From NCBI RefSeq assembly GCF_900142325.1, contig NZ_FRAM01000003.1, positions 1 to 64,000 on the forward strand: a DNA stretch of 64,000 bases, in the 5' to 3' direction. A program made the translations under genes and the position numbers. The notes beneath the pieces were generated by a model that worked only from the letters and a program-made list of their open reading frames with translations, did not search any database and was not told the origin of the DNA. This document shows, one piece after another, positions 19,693 to 28,873 of this stretch. This DNA comes from Epilithonimonas mollis. Its GTDB lineage: Bacteria > Bacteroidota > Bacteroidia > Flavobacteriales > Weeksellaceae. The stretch's first letter is position 1, and each line of letters opens with the position of its first letter.

Positions 19693-20141
19693 AATTGATA
19701 ATTTTGGAATTTATGCTACCGTTTCAGACGCGGCATATTCGGATTAAATGATAAATATATAAAATTAAATGTAATTTTTACAATTAATGAAGAATTAGGA
19801 TAACAGAAAGAATCGTTAAAAATTAAAATTTGGAAATAAAGCATCATTGTCAAATCATACATATGACGAATTATAAAATGTACAAAGCCGTTTCCAACAA
19901 AAACATTCAACCGCCACATATCATAAATTACCGTACAAAAAAGCCGGAAATCCCTTATTCAGATAATGGCTTTAATTTTTTTTCCAAGAAAAAAAACCTT
20001 AGTTTTAAAATTCCATACTTGGGAAAATAATTAGAAATTAACATGATTTTTTGATTTTTCTCTCCGGAAACAACAAGAACAAAAACCAGAATAATCGATT
20101 CTCAGAATACAATAAATTCCTGGTGTTTAATAATATTTAAT
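19693..20141. other. 449-bp divergent intergenic region between two GH115 genes
   Basis: Very AT-rich shared upstream region from which both GH115 genes are transcribed outwards. I see no convincing TAnnTTTG box close to either start and no clear operator. A short plus-strand open frame within it looks non-coding. Confidence 0.4.
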
Positions 20142-22736
20142 ATGAAAAATTATTTTACCATACTGCTGTTACTACTCTCTATCAATTTGTTTGCATTAGA
20201 TCATAAGAATATCGTTTCTAATGATCTTAAACCGGGTAACTTTCCATTGATAGAAAATGGCATTCCCGGGAAAATACTCATCGATGAAAATGACGACTCT
20301 GCCGTAAAAATTGCAGTAAGCAATCTTCAAAAAGATTTTGAAAGAGTTTCAGGACGACAAGCCGAAATGATGTTCTATCCTCAGTCTAAAAGATTGATCA
20401 TCATCGGCAGCATTGGCAGTAAATATATCAAAGCATTGATCAAAAACGGGAAAATCGACGAAAAAGAGCTGAAAGGCAAAAACGAAAAATATATAATGAC
20501 TGTTGTTGATAATCCTCTGCCCGGCGTAGATGAAGCATTGGTAATAGTCGGAAGTGACAGACGTGGAACGGTGTATGGAACTTATGAACTCTCTGAACAG
20601 ATCGGGGTTTCTCCTTGGTATGACTGGGCAGATGTTCCCGTTAAAAAACAACAAAATTTATCCATCAAACCGGGAAAATATACAGCCGGAGAACCTGCGG
20701 TAAAATACAGAGGTATTTTTCTGAACGATGAAGCGCCTTGCTTAACGACTTGGGTACATAATACCTACGGCACAGATTACGGTGACCACCGATTTTATGC
20801 AAGAGTCTTTGAATTGCTGCTCCGTTTACGCGCCAACTATCTGTGGCCCGCCATGTGGAGCTGGAGTTTCTATACTGATGACCTCAAAAATAGTGAGACA
20901 GCCAACAAAATGGGAATTATTATGGGGACTTCTCATCATGAGCCAATGGCGAGAAACCATCAGGAATGGGTGAGGAAAAGAAAGGAATATGGAGAATGGG
21001 ATTACAGAAGCAATCAGAAAAATATTGATCAGTTTTTTAAGGAAGGCATTCAAAGAGCTGCCAAAACAGAAGATCTGATCACCATCGGTATGCGCGGTGA
21101 CGGCGACACGCCAATGGGCGGAAAAGAAGGAGAAGATCATAAAACAGTTCCAAATGATGAAGAAAACATCAAACTACTGGAAAAGATTATACACAATCAA
21201 AGGAGCATTATAAAAGACATCACAGAAAAATCCGCAGATAAAACCCCTCAGATGTGGGCATTGTACAAGGAGGTTCAAAGATATTACGACAATGGACTGA
21301 AACCGCCTGATGACGTTATTGTACTGCTTAGCGACGACAATTGGGGCAATCTGCGCCGTCTACCGAGAGGAAAGGAGAAGGATCATCCGGGTGGATACGG
21401 AATTTATTATCACGTAGATTATGTGGGTGCACCACGTAATTCAAAGTCCATCAATGTGAGTCCGATTCAAAATATCTGGGAACAGACACAACTGGCTTAT
21501 GACTATGGTGTGGATAAAATATGGATCGTGAATGTAGGTGATCTGAAACCGATGGAATATCCTATTTCGCTGTTTTTAAATATGGCGTGGAATCCTAAAA
21601 ATTATAACAATGACAATCTACTGCAACATACCAGAGACTTCTGTGCACAGCAATTTGGAGACGATCAGGCAGATGAAGCCGCACGCATTTTAAACTTATA
21701 CAGCAAATATAACGGGCGGGTAACTCCGGAAATGCTGGACGCCGAAACTTATAATCTTGAAAGCGGCGAATGGAAGCAGGTTTCGGATGAATATCTCAAG
21801 CTTGAGGCAGAAGCCTTACGCCAATATGTGAGCCTAAATTCCGAATACAAAGATTCTTACAAACAATTGATTCTTTACCCGGTGCAAATGATGGCCAACC
21901 TTTATGAGATGTATTATGCACAGGCAATGAATCACAAACTGTACAAAGAAAATAATCCTGAAGCTAATTTCTGGGCAGACAAGGTGGAGACTACCTTTAA
22001 GAGAGATGCCGATCTGAGCTACGATTATAATCATGTAATGTCAGGCGGAAAATGGAACGGCATGATGATTCAGAAAAAGATTGGCTATACTTCCTGGAAC
22101 GATAATTTTCCTAAAGATACCTTGCCAAAAATTTACCGTATCAATTCAGATAAAACTTCAGGAGGTTACATTTTTACTGCCAAAAATAATGTGGTTGTGA
22201 TGGAAGCAGAACATTATTTTGAATCTAAAAATTCTCCATCCACAAGCTGGACAACGATTCCTTACATGGGAAGAACATTGAGCGGTGTTGCTTTGATGCC
22301 TTATAATAAAGAAGTGACCAATGCTTCGCTTTCTTATAAGATGAGCATTCCAAAGGGTATTAATAAAGTGAAAGTTCACGTTATTGTTAAATCCACATTG
22401 GCATTTCACGACCCGAAAGGCCATCAGTACAGTGTAGGCTTTCTCGGAAAAGAAGAAAAAATCATCAACTTCAATCATAATCTTAACGAAGATCCTGCCA
22501 ATATCTACTCGGTGTTCTATCCTACCGTTGCAAGACGTATAGTTCACAATGAGACCGAATTGCAACTGCCGGAAACCGAGGATGGACAACAAACCTTAAT
22601 CATCAAGCCATTGGATCCGGGAATCGTATTCGAAAAAATAGTTGTTGATTTCGGAGGTTATGAAAAAACTTATCTTTTTATGAATGAATCGCCTTTTGTA
22701 AGGGCTAATAATATATCTGTATTACAGAAGAAATAA
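20142..22736 (+). CDS. GH115 family alpha-glucuronidase, second paralogue
   Basis: Glycoside hydrolase of 864 residues, paralogous to its divergent neighbour. A short signal peptide (FTILLLLLSINLFA) is followed by the same GH115 landmarks: GTVYGTYELSEQIGVSPWYDWAD, YRGIFLNDEAP, ANYLWPAMWSWSF, GTSHHEPMARN, MRGDGDTPMGG and IWIVNVGDLKPMEYP. It lacks the roughly 100-residue BACON-like insert of the other copy and passes directly into the C-terminal carbohydrate-binding-like sandwich (VVVMEAEHYFES). Two related but structurally different enzymes side by side suggest different side-chain or substrate-length preferences. Function is inferred from family. Confidence 0.9.
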   Translation: MKNYFTILLLLLSINLFALDHKNIVSNDLKPGNFPLIENGIPGKILIDENDDSAVKIAVSNLQKDFERVSGRQAEMMFYPQSKRLIIIGSIGSKYIKALIKNGKIDEKELKGKNEKYIMTVVDNPLPGVDEALVIVGSDRRGTVYGTYELSEQIGVSPWYDWADVPVKKQQNLSIKPGKYTAGEPAVKYRGIFLNDEAPCLTTWVHNTYGTDYGDHRFYARVFELLLRLRANYLWPAMWSWSFYTDDLKNSETANKMGIIMGTSHHEPMARNHQEWVRKRKEYGEWDYRSNQKNIDQFFKEGIQRAAKTEDLITIGMRGDGDTPMGGKEGEDHKTVPNDEENIKLLEKIIHNQRSIIKDITEKSADKTPQMWALYKEVQRYYDNGLKPPDDVIVLLSDDNWGNLRRLPRGKEKDHPGGYGIYYHVDYVGAPRNSKSINVSPIQNIWEQTQLAYDYGVDKIWIVNVGDLKPMEYPISLFLNMAWNPKNYNNDNLLQHTRDFCAQQFGDDQADEAARILNLYSKYNGRVTPEMLDAETYNLESGEWKQVSDEYLKLEAEALRQYVSLNSEYKDSYKQLILYPVQMMANLYEMYYAQAMNHKLYKENNPEANFWADKVETTFKRDADLSYDYNHVMSGGKWNGMMIQKKIGYTSWNDNFPKDTLPKIYRINSDKTSGGYIFTAKNNVVVMEAEHYFESKNSPSTSWTTIPYMGRTLSGVALMPYNKEVTNASLSYKMSIPKGINKVKVHVIVKSTLAFHDPKGHQYSVGFLGKEEKIINFNHNLNEDPANIYSVFYPTVARRIVHNETELQLPETEDGQQTLIIKPLDPGIVFEKIVVDFGGYEKTYLFMNESPFVRANNISVLQKK

Positions 22737-23199
22737 TAGCATCATAACTTTTGTAAGTGATTTTATATTTTTATAATTCCGCAATACATTCATTAAAAAG
22801 ATCCAACACACCTGGCAAGAGTTTACTAAATTTGACAGTTATAGTCGATAGAAATGTTATTTTTACATATCAGGCAATACTTCAAACGTTGTCTGATACG
22901 TTCAAACCACTATCAATATTAATTAGTAAATGATATTGATAAAGCCATGTCAAGTTCCAAAGGCAAGAATATTTTACATTTGTACGGATGTCTTATATAC
23001 ATTTCAACTTAAATTTTACCAACCTTCTGATACAATTTGATTCTTATATCCCCATTTTAATCTTTTCTGATACATCTAATATTTTAAAGTAATAGCTTTT
23101 ACTATTATTCGTTGCATCTTGATTTAAAGCTATTGATTTACAAATTTTTATGCTGCAATTTTGCAAGAAAATTGTAAATAAATTAATTACAGCTACGCC
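22737..23199. other. 463-bp AT-rich intergenic region with repeated TCTGATAC
   Basis: Contains the inverted repeat TATCAGGCAA (22868-22877) and TTGTCTGATA (22889-22898), 9 of 10 bp matching around an 11-bp spacer. Three direct copies of TCTGATAC lie at 22892-22899, 23026-23033 and 23066-23073, leading up to two HTH genes. No coding potential is seen. It probably marks the edge of a mobile remnant. Confidence 0.4.
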
Positions 23200-23460
23200 A
23201 TGATAGTAAACATAATCACGAAAGAAGATCTTCAGGAATTTAAAAATGAGTTATTAAAAGACATTAAAAATTTGTTCAATATTAAAACTTCCGAACAAAA
23301 ACTGTGGTTACGGTCTTCCGAAGTTAAAGAACTTCTAAATATTTCGTCCGGAACATTGCAAAATTTGCGTAATGAGGGAACTATAACGTATACTCGTATA
23401 GGAGGAACATTGTATTACAATTATAAAGACATTGAAAAAATGCTGAGAGGCAATAAATAA
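23200..23460 (+). CDS. Helix-turn-helix DNA-binding protein (MerR/excisionase-like)
   Basis: DNA-binding protein of 86 residues. A short amphipathic N-terminal helix (KEDLQEFKNELLKDIK) is followed by a winged HTH with the pattern WLRSSEVKELLNISSGTLQNLRNEG, then a Tyr-rich wing ending in KDIEKMLR. This architecture is common in small regulators carried by Bacteroidota conjugative and integrative elements. It lies 24 bp before another small gene on the same strand and about 1.2 kb from a recombinase gene, so it is probably a relic of the same element. The DNA-binding role is clear; targets are unknown. Confidence 0.75.
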   Translation: MIVNIITKEDLQEFKNELLKDIKNLFNIKTSEQKLWLRSSEVKELLNISSGTLQNLRNEGTITYTRIGGTLYYNYKDIEKMLRGNK

Positions 23461-23484
23461 TGTACTAATCCTATATATCGAGAA

Positions 23485-23814
23485 ATGAACTACATAAAAC
23501 ATCTCACAGGTTTCTATGAAAAAGCCACACAAGACAATACGCTTAAACCCACACATATCAGTATCTACCTGGGGCTATTCCAATTCTGGAATTTCAATCG
23601 ATTCCGAAATCCCATCAGCATTTCTAGGGACAAAGTAATGCGGATTAGTAAAATCCATTCAAAGGCAACTTATCATAAATGCCTTAAGAATCTGCACGCT
23701 TCTGGCTATATCATTTATCTACCCTCATACAATCCATTTGTAGGAAGCCAGGTTATAATGGTGGACTTATCACTTGAACTAAGGACATTTGAAAAACAGG
23801 ATTTTAGCGATTAA
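23485..23814 (+). CDS. Small winged-helix-like mobile-element protein
   Basis: Protein of 109 residues with no signal peptide. The central part (ISISRDKVMRISKIHSKATYHKCLKNLHASGYIIYLPS) resembles a winged helix used by replication or transcription regulators, preceded by a helical THISIYLGLFQFWNFNRF. Proteins of this type travel with the preceding HTH gene in Bacteroidota mobile elements. It is co-directional with that gene, 24 bp apart, so the pair probably forms an operon. I cannot assign a precise function. Confidence 0.6.
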   Translation: MNYIKHLTGFYEKATQDNTLKPTHISIYLGLFQFWNFNRFRNPISISRDKVMRISKIHSKATYHKCLKNLHASGYIIYLPSYNPFVGSQVIMVDLSLELRTFEKQDFSD

Positions 23815-24188
23815 TTAGTCTTATATAACATTTTTCCTAGCATGAAATCGCATAAAATATTGTTTCATACAAAACATTTATTTTTTATCTCCGATATTTT
23901 AACTTGAAATTTTAAGGTGCAAAGAGAAGGATTATATTTCTTGCTTTGAACTCTAAATAACCTGTTCAATTTTTAGCCTTTTTACTTGCAGATTTGAGCA
24001 GAAATTTTTAGCTTTACTACGTAAAATTTAAATTAGGATTTTACCACTTTTTTGCCAATGTCCTATTTGAGGCCATTCACAGAGATGCAACAGCGAAAAT
24101 CTTATCCATAAAGCGATGAGAAATGGGCACAAATCCCTCACTCTCCTAGCTTTACCAAACAATAAAAAAGTAAAGGACAAAGCTGTTT
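23815..24188. other. 374-bp intergenic region with a tRNA-end-like scar
   Basis: AT-rich DNA between a plus-strand and a minus-strand gene. The only notable segment is at 24130-24146, which resembles the 3' end of a tRNA. An open frame from 24116 running through the opposite-strand HTH gene is not credible. Confidence 0.4.
24130..24146 (+). other. tRNA-3'-end-like sequence, possible attachment-site remnant
   Basis: CAAATCCCTCACTCTCC reads like the last T-loop bases, T-stem and 7-base acceptor strand of a tRNA. The bases to its left do not continue the T-arm (a GAGGGTTC would be expected), so the match breaks abruptly, as it does at the far attachment site of an element inserted in a tRNA. 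No full tRNA is in the window. Tentative. Confidence 0.3.
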
Positions 24189-24473
24189 TTATTTTTTGCC
24201 TAAAGAAAATTCTATTGCTTCTTGTTGGATCTCGTCATTTGATTTATGACTGTTTTTCAGCAACCATTCGTCAATTTTTTTTCGTTCAAAGAATAGAATT
24301 TTTCCGGAAGGTTTTGAAAATGGGATAGAGTTGGTATGAACCAATTTGTAGATATAGGATTTCTTGAACCCTGTGTAATCCGAAAGCTCTTCTACATTAA
24401 GAATTGCTTTGAGCCCGAAAATATGCTTTTCAATTCGGTTGAGCTTGTGAATAATGATTTCGTTATTTTCCAT
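24189..24473 (-). CDS. Excisionase-like helix-turn-helix protein
   Basis: Small DNA-binding protein of 94 residues. An N-terminal helix (EIIIHKLNRIEKHIFGLK) precedes a MerR/Xis-type winged HTH: LNVEELSDYTGFKKSYIYKLVHTNSIPFSKPSGKILFFERKKIDEWLLKN, broken here by position (about residues 23-72). The PSGKILFF wing with KKIDEWL is typical of excisionase-family helix_turn_helix_17 proteins. It lies 183 bp downstream of the recombinase on the same strand, as expected for a recombination directionality factor, although that role is inferred. Confidence 0.7.
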   Translation of the reverse strand: MENNEIIIHKLNRIEKHIFGLKAILNVEELSDYTGFKKSYIYKLVHTNSIPFSKPSGKILFFERKKIDEWLLKNSHKSNDEIQQEAIEFSLGKK

Positions 24474-24656
24474 CTGTTTCTTTTAATTGACTTAACGAAA
24501 CAAAAGTCAACAATAATAACCATAAATAAAAGACTATCTGTAGCTTGTGGGCTAAATAAGAATACTCTGGATTGATTTTATCTGTCAAAAGATTAAAAAA
24601 GATTAATCTGGATTAAATAGCGATTTTCATTGAGTTTAAAAATAGAAAACGGATTT

Positions 24657-25796
24657 TCATAACTCGATATTTAATTCCGGAATAATCTCAGCAGCTTCCT
24701 TCATTTTGCTATCCACAATTTTTGCGTAAATCTGTGTTGTTCTTAATTCCCGATGTCCCAGTCTTTTGGAAACCGTGTAAATATCTGCACCATTTTCTAA
24801 CAACAGAACGGCGTTCGTATGTCTCGCTGAGTGAAAAGTAATATGCTTAGGAACTGCAGCTCGATTGCACCAGCGAATAATTTCAGTATTGTAGGTCATT
24901 CCATATTTCAAACCTTTGAAAACTCTTTCTTTCGGATCTTGTCTTTCGCCCAACAATTCCCTGGCTTGTTTTGAGATATAGAGGTATTCTACACCATCCG
25001 TTTTTTCCTGTCGGAAGTTGACTCTAGAAACATCACCTTCGTCACGAACTTCTTTCCAGGTCAAAGTATTAATATCCGACCAACGTAGTCCTGATAAACA
25101 CGAAAAAAGAAAAGCTTTTTTCAAAACCGGATATTTACATTCCGCTTTGGCTAAACGTTGTAATTCATCAAAAATCAGGTATTCTCTTTGGCTTTCAGCC
25201 TGTTCAAAGGATTTGACTTTTGATGCGTAATTTATAGTCAAATATCCATTATCGAAAGCACTCCTTAGAGCAGCTTTAAACTTGTTGAAATATGAATATT
25301 TTGAATTTTGAGAAAGTGGTAGCTCACTTTTTGTAAGAGCGTCTTTTTCGAAATATCGGTGAACTTTCTTGACGAAACTTTCATCAATTTCTTCGAAAGT
25401 CATATTTTTTGGAACAATCTTTTTGAGATGTTGTAGTGTAGAAAACCAGTTACCGTAATTATTAGAAGTATCTTGCTTTTGCTTTTCTTCTGTCAGTTCA
25501 GCAAAAAAATTTAGAAATACCCTTTTTGATTTTGCAGTATTTTTTAATTCAAATCTCCCTTGCGCGTATTCAGCTTTTCTAATTGCAAGTACGTTTTCTG
25601 CAAATTCTAAAGCTTCTTTATTTTCTTTTTTTTCTTTTGCAGTTTTTGGATCTGAAATTAAATAAGAATCTAGATTCTCAAAGCTTCTCAGATGTTTTCT
25701 TTTTCCGTCTTCAGTAATTTCGGAACCGCGATAAAACTCAATCGACAGACTGATTCTTCCATCTTTCAATTTTCTTTGACTAAGTGATATTTTCAT
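24657..25796 (-). CDS. Tyrosine recombinase/integrase
   Basis: Site-specific integrase of 379 residues. The N-terminal Arm-type domain (ISLSQRKLKDGRISLSIEF) is followed by a SAM-like core-binding domain (about residues 105-200) and a catalytic domain with the R...HxxR...H...Y set: SGLRWSDI, FHSARHT, RLGHRELRTTQIY. All catalytic residues are present, so it may be active. It starts 168 bp beyond the 3' end of mnmE on the same strand; the 3' end of mnmE is a known attachment site of elements such as SGI1. Repeated sites abut its start codon. It probably belongs to a small integrated element with the nearby HTH genes. Confidence 0.92.
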   Translation of the reverse strand: MKISLSQRKLKDGRISLSIEFYRGSEITEDGKRKHLRSFENLDSYLISDPKTAKEKKENKEALEFAENVLAIRKAEYAQGRFELKNTAKSKRVFLNFFAELTEEKQKQDTSNNYGNWFSTLQHLKKIVPKNMTFEEIDESFVKKVHRYFEKDALTKSELPLSQNSKYSYFNKFKAALRSAFDNGYLTINYASKVKSFEQAESQREYLIFDELQRLAKAECKYPVLKKAFLFSCLSGLRWSDINTLTWKEVRDEGDVSRVNFRQEKTDGVEYLYISKQARELLGERQDPKERVFKGLKYGMTYNTEIIRWCNRAAVPKHITFHSARHTNAVLLLENGADIYTVSKRLGHRELRTTQIYAKIVDSKMKEAAEIIPELNIEL

Positions 25797-25805
25797 AATT
25801 TTGGA

Positions 25806-25874
25806 TTTGTACTACTTTGTACTACTTTTCACTATTTTGATAGCCCGAAGTGGTACAGAAGTAGTACAAATATA
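25806..25874 (-). promoter_or_regulatory. Recombinase promoter and repeated operator or arm sites
   Basis: Two overlapping direct copies of TTTGTACTACTT (25806-25817 and 25816-25827) face a perfect inverted copy AAGTAGTACAAA (25859-25870) and a degenerate one, AAGTGGTACAGA (25848-25859). The outermost copy overlaps a minus-strand -7 box TATATTTG (25874-25867). The array begins 10 bp before the recombinase ATG, which suits autoregulation or integrase arm binding. Confidence 0.55.
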
Positions 25875-25963
25875 TAAATAAACTCCAAAAAGAGAAAGTA
25901 AAATTTTTATAAATAATTGATAATCAAATAAAAGAAAGAAAAAGAAACCAAAGAAAAGCTAAA

Positions 25964-27349
25964 TTATTTCCCGATACAAAACTTACTGAAAATATTTCCA
26001 AGCACTTCATCATTCGTAAATTCACCGGAAATCTCACCAAGATATTCCAACGCGTTACGAAGTTCATAAGCCAGAAGTTCTGTTGTAATCTGTGATCTTA
26101 CAGCATCTTCTACTCTTTTGACCGAATTCAGCGATTTCTGCAAAGCCTCATAATGACGTTGGTTGGTGATCACAACATTGCCTTCTTCGGATTTCAGATG
26201 TTCTACATAAGAAGACAATTCGTTTTTAAGATCCTGAATATTCTTATTTTCAACCGCCGAAATTTTAATAAAATCAAAATCAGTTGAGATACCATTTCTG
26301 AAAATCTGCTCTAACTTTTCATATTGAGTCGGAATTACCTCGTCAATTTTTGTGGCGCATATAATCAGTTTTAAATCGTCTCTTAGTAAAGATTTTATCA
26401 TCTCGATATCTTCTGAGAAATCTTCTGTTCCTGCGTCAGCCAGATAAACCAGAATCTCAGCATTTTCAACTTTTTCCCTAGCTTTTTTTACACCAATCGC
26501 TTCAATTTCGTCCGCCGTTTCTCTAAGACCTGCAGTGTCAATTAACCGAAATGCGTGTCCCTTGATGTGAAGCACTTCTTCAATCGTATCTCTTGTAGTT
26601 CCGGCAATATTGCTGACAATTGCTCTTTCTTCTTTCAATAAGGCATTCAGCAATGTAGATTTTCCCGCATTTGGTTTTCCAATAATTGCGACTGCTGTTC
26701 CGTTTTTGATAGCATTTCCGTACTGGAAACTATCAATCAGTGAAATTAATTTATCTTCAATTTTTTTTAATAATGATGTCAATGCCGTTCGGTCTGCAAA
26801 CTCCACATCCTCTTCTGCAAAATCAAGTTCCAACTCAATTAAAGATGTGAAATTCAACAAATCATTTCTTAAGAATGAAATCTCATTCGAAATCCCACCT
26901 TTTAATTGATTCAAAGCTACTTTTCGGGAAGCTTCATTTTCAGATGCAATTAGGTCCGCTATGGACTCAGCTTGTGATAGATCGATTCTGCCATTCATAA
27001 ACGCGCGCATCGTAAACTCTCCGGCTTTCGCCATTCTCGCACCATTATTAATCAGGGCTTCAAGAATTTTTTTCCCGATATAAGGCGAACCGTGGAAAGA
27101 GATCTCAACAGAATTTTCCGTCGTAAAAGTCTTCGGAGCATGAAAAACTGAAATCATCACTTCATCAATCGTCTCATTTTCATCTTTGATAAAACCATAA
27201 TGAACAGTGTGAGATTCCACCTTTTCCAGATTTTTCCCTTCAAAAATTCTATTGACAATTTTGAAAGATCCATTTCCGGAAACTCTAATGATTCCAATTG
27301 CTCCGATTCCGTTGGCTGTTGCCAGTGCGCAGATAGTGTCGTGATTCAT
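25964..27349 (-). CDS. mnmE: tRNA modification GTPase MnmE (TrmE)
   Basis: Dynamin-like GTPase that, with MnmG, installs the carboxymethylaminomethyl group on wobble uridine of certain tRNAs, using tetrahydrofolate. Length 461 is normal. The N-terminal folate-binding domain begins DTICALATANGIGAIGIIRVSG. The G domain has the P-loop GKPNAGKS (residues 224-231), the switch GTTRDTIEE and DTAGLRE. The G4 motif reads ATKID, where NKxD is usual. The C-terminus is the invariant FCIGK with the catalytic cysteine. tyrS is divergent, 90 bp from its start. A recombinase gene abuts its 3' end. Confidence 0.96.
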   Translation of the reverse strand: MNHDTICALATANGIGAIGIIRVSGNGSFKIVNRIFEGKNLEKVESHTVHYGFIKDENETIDEVMISVFHAPKTFTTENSVEISFHGSPYIGKKILEALINNGARMAKAGEFTMRAFMNGRIDLSQAESIADLIASENEASRKVALNQLKGGISNEISFLRNDLLNFTSLIELELDFAEEDVEFADRTALTSLLKKIEDKLISLIDSFQYGNAIKNGTAVAIIGKPNAGKSTLLNALLKEERAIVSNIAGTTRDTIEEVLHIKGHAFRLIDTAGLRETADEIEAIGVKKAREKVENAEILVYLADAGTEDFSEDIEMIKSLLRDDLKLIICATKIDEVIPTQYEKLEQIFRNGISTDFDFIKISAVENKNIQDLKNELSSYVEHLKSEEGNVVITNQRHYEALQKSLNSVKRVEDAVRSQITTELLAYELRNALEYLGEISGEFTNDEVLGNIFSKFCIGK

Positions 27350-27412
27350 TTTACAAAATTACGATTTTGATTTAGTATAACTAACAATATGAATCTAAGC
27401 CAAACTTATTCT

Positions 27413-27420
27413 TATCTTTG
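27413..27420 (+). promoter_or_regulatory. tyrS promoter -7 box
   Basis: TATCTTTG matches the Bacteroidota TAnnTTTG element and lies 19 bp before the ATG at 27440. It rules out the upstream in-frame ATG at 27389 as the start. No good -33 TTG is seen. Confidence 0.55.
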
Positions 27421-27439
27421 CACGAAATTTATTAAGACA

Positions 27440-28735
27440 ATGAATGCATTTATCGAAGAGCTAAAATGGCGCGGACTTTTTTCTGATATGACACCGGGAA
27501 CGGAGGAACAACTGGATAAAGAAATGACAAAAGCTTACATCGGGTTTGACCCAACAGCGGATTCTTTGCATATCGGAAGCCTTATCCAGATCAAGATCCT
27601 GGCGCATTTTCAACAGCACGGCCATCAGCCGATTGCTTTGGTCGGAGGTGCAACGGGAATGATTGGTGATCCTTCCGGAAAATCTGCGGAACGTAATCTT
27701 TTGAGTGAAGAAACTCTACTCTATTATGTTGATTGTCTTAAAAATCAATTGTCAAGATTCCTAAGATTCGATGGTGATGGTGAAAACAAAGCTGTCCTGG
27801 TTAATAACTATGACTGGATGAAGGACTTTACGTTTCTCGATTTTGCAAAAAATATCGGCAAGCACATTACCGTGAACTATATGATGGCAAAAGATTCGGT
27901 AAAAAAACGTTTCTCAGGAGATTCCGGTGTAGATGGAATGAGCTTTACAGAGTTCACTTACCAACTTTTACAAGGCTACGACTATCTTCATCTGTACCAG
28001 AACGAAGGCGTGAAACTCCAGATGGGCGGATCTGATCAATGGGGAAATATCACCACAGGAACAGAATTGATCCGTAGAAAAGTACAGGGTGAAGCTTATG
28101 CTTTGACAGTTCCCCTGATCACAAAAGCTGACGGATCCAAATTCGGAAAGTCAGAAAGCGGCGAAAATTATTGGCTCGATGCAAAGAAAACCTCTCCATA
28201 CAAATTCTACCAGTTTTGGCTGAATGCAACGGATGATGATGCGGAAAGATTTATAAAATTCTATACGTTCCTGAAAAAAGAAGAGATCGAAGCTTTGGTT
28301 CAGGATCATAAAACTGCAGCTCACGAAAGAAAGCTTCAGAAAAAACTGGCAGAAGAAGTGACAATCTGGGTACACGGAAAAGAAGAATATGAAAAAGCAC
28401 TGAAAGCTTCCCAGATTCTTTTCGGCCAATCCACAGCAGAAGATCTTGTAAGCCTGGATGAAGAATTGTTCCTGCAGGTTTTTGATGGTGTTCCTCAGAA
28501 GGAATTATCCAAAGAAGAAGTCATCGGAAGCAATATCGTAGATCTGATCTCAGAAAAATCAGGCTTTCTGAAATCTAAAGGAGAAGCCAAAAGAGAGCTG
28601 ACAGGAAATGCAATATCCGTAAATAAAACAAAGGTAGGAGAAGACTTTTCAGTTTCCGAAAATGACTTGATTGACGGTAAATTTCTTCTGCTTCAGAAGG
28701 GTAAAAAGAATTACTTTATTGTAAAAACAGTTTAA
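27440..28735 (+). CDS. tyrS: Tyrosyl-tRNA synthetase
   Basis: Class I aminoacyl-tRNA synthetase charging tRNA-Tyr, 431 residues from the chosen ATG. The Rossmann domain has [15 protein letters not shown] (the HIGH motif reads HIGS) and the substrate motif [10 protein letters not shown] with [12 protein letters not shown]. The KMSKS loop reads KFGKS. The C-terminal S4 RNA-binding domain includes [20 protein letters not shown] 27440 is preferred because a -7 box lies between it and the earlier ATG at 27389. A strong terminator follows the stop. Confidence 0.97.
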   Translation: MNAFIEELKWRGLFSDMTPGTEEQLDKEMTKAYIGFDPTADSLHIGSLIQIKILAHFQQHGHQPIALVGGATGMIGDPSGKSAERNLLSEETLLYYVDCLKNQLSRFLRFDGDGENKAVLVNNYDWMKDFTFLDFAKNIGKHITVNYMMAKDSVKKRFSGDSGVDGMSFTEFTYQLLQGYDYLHLYQNEGVKLQMGGSDQWGNITTGTELIRRKVQGEAYALTVPLITKADGSKFGKSESGENYWLDAKKTSPYKFYQFWLNATDDDAERFIKFYTFLKKEEIEALVQDHKTAAHERKLQKKLAEEVTIWVHGKEEYEKALKASQILFGQSTAEDLVSLDEELFLQVFDGVPQKELSKEEVIGSNIVDLISEKSGFLKSKGEAKRELTGNAISVNKTKVGEDFSVSENDLIDGKFLLLQKGKKNYFIVKTV

Positions 28736-28756
28736 AAACGATATTGTGATTAGAAT

Positions 28757-28790
28757 AAAAAACTCCGGCTAAACGTCGGAGTTTTTATTT
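28757..28790 (+). terminator. tyrS rho-independent terminator
   Basis: Stem AAAAACTCCG (28758-28767) pairs with CGGAGTTTTT (28777-28786) around a 9-base loop, followed by TATTT. It begins about 20 bp after the tyrS stop. Confidence 0.85.
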
Positions 28791-28795
28791 AAAAT

Positions 28796-28829
28796 AAAAA
28801 AGACACATCTTTTTCAAGATATGCCTTTA
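28796..28829 (-). terminator. Terminator of the sigma/anti-sigma/envelope-protein operon
   Basis: On the minus strand AAAGGCATATCTT (28828-28816) pairs with AAGATGTGTCTTT (28811-28799), 13 pairs with two G-U, closed by a GAAA tetraloop and followed by Ts. It lies downstream of the minus-strand operon. Confidence 0.65.
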
Positions 28830-28873
28830 AATAAGAAAATAATAATAAGAATGTTCTATGAAAATTTATAGTT

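Noticed and set aside
19830-20030. 66-codon plus-strand frame between GH115 genes
   Set aside because: Low-complexity Lys/Asn/Phe composition in AT-rich promoter DNA; no promoter or homologous pattern.
24116-24575. Two plus-strand frames across the excisionase-like gene
   Set aside because: They overlap a real HTH gene on the other strand and show no domain.
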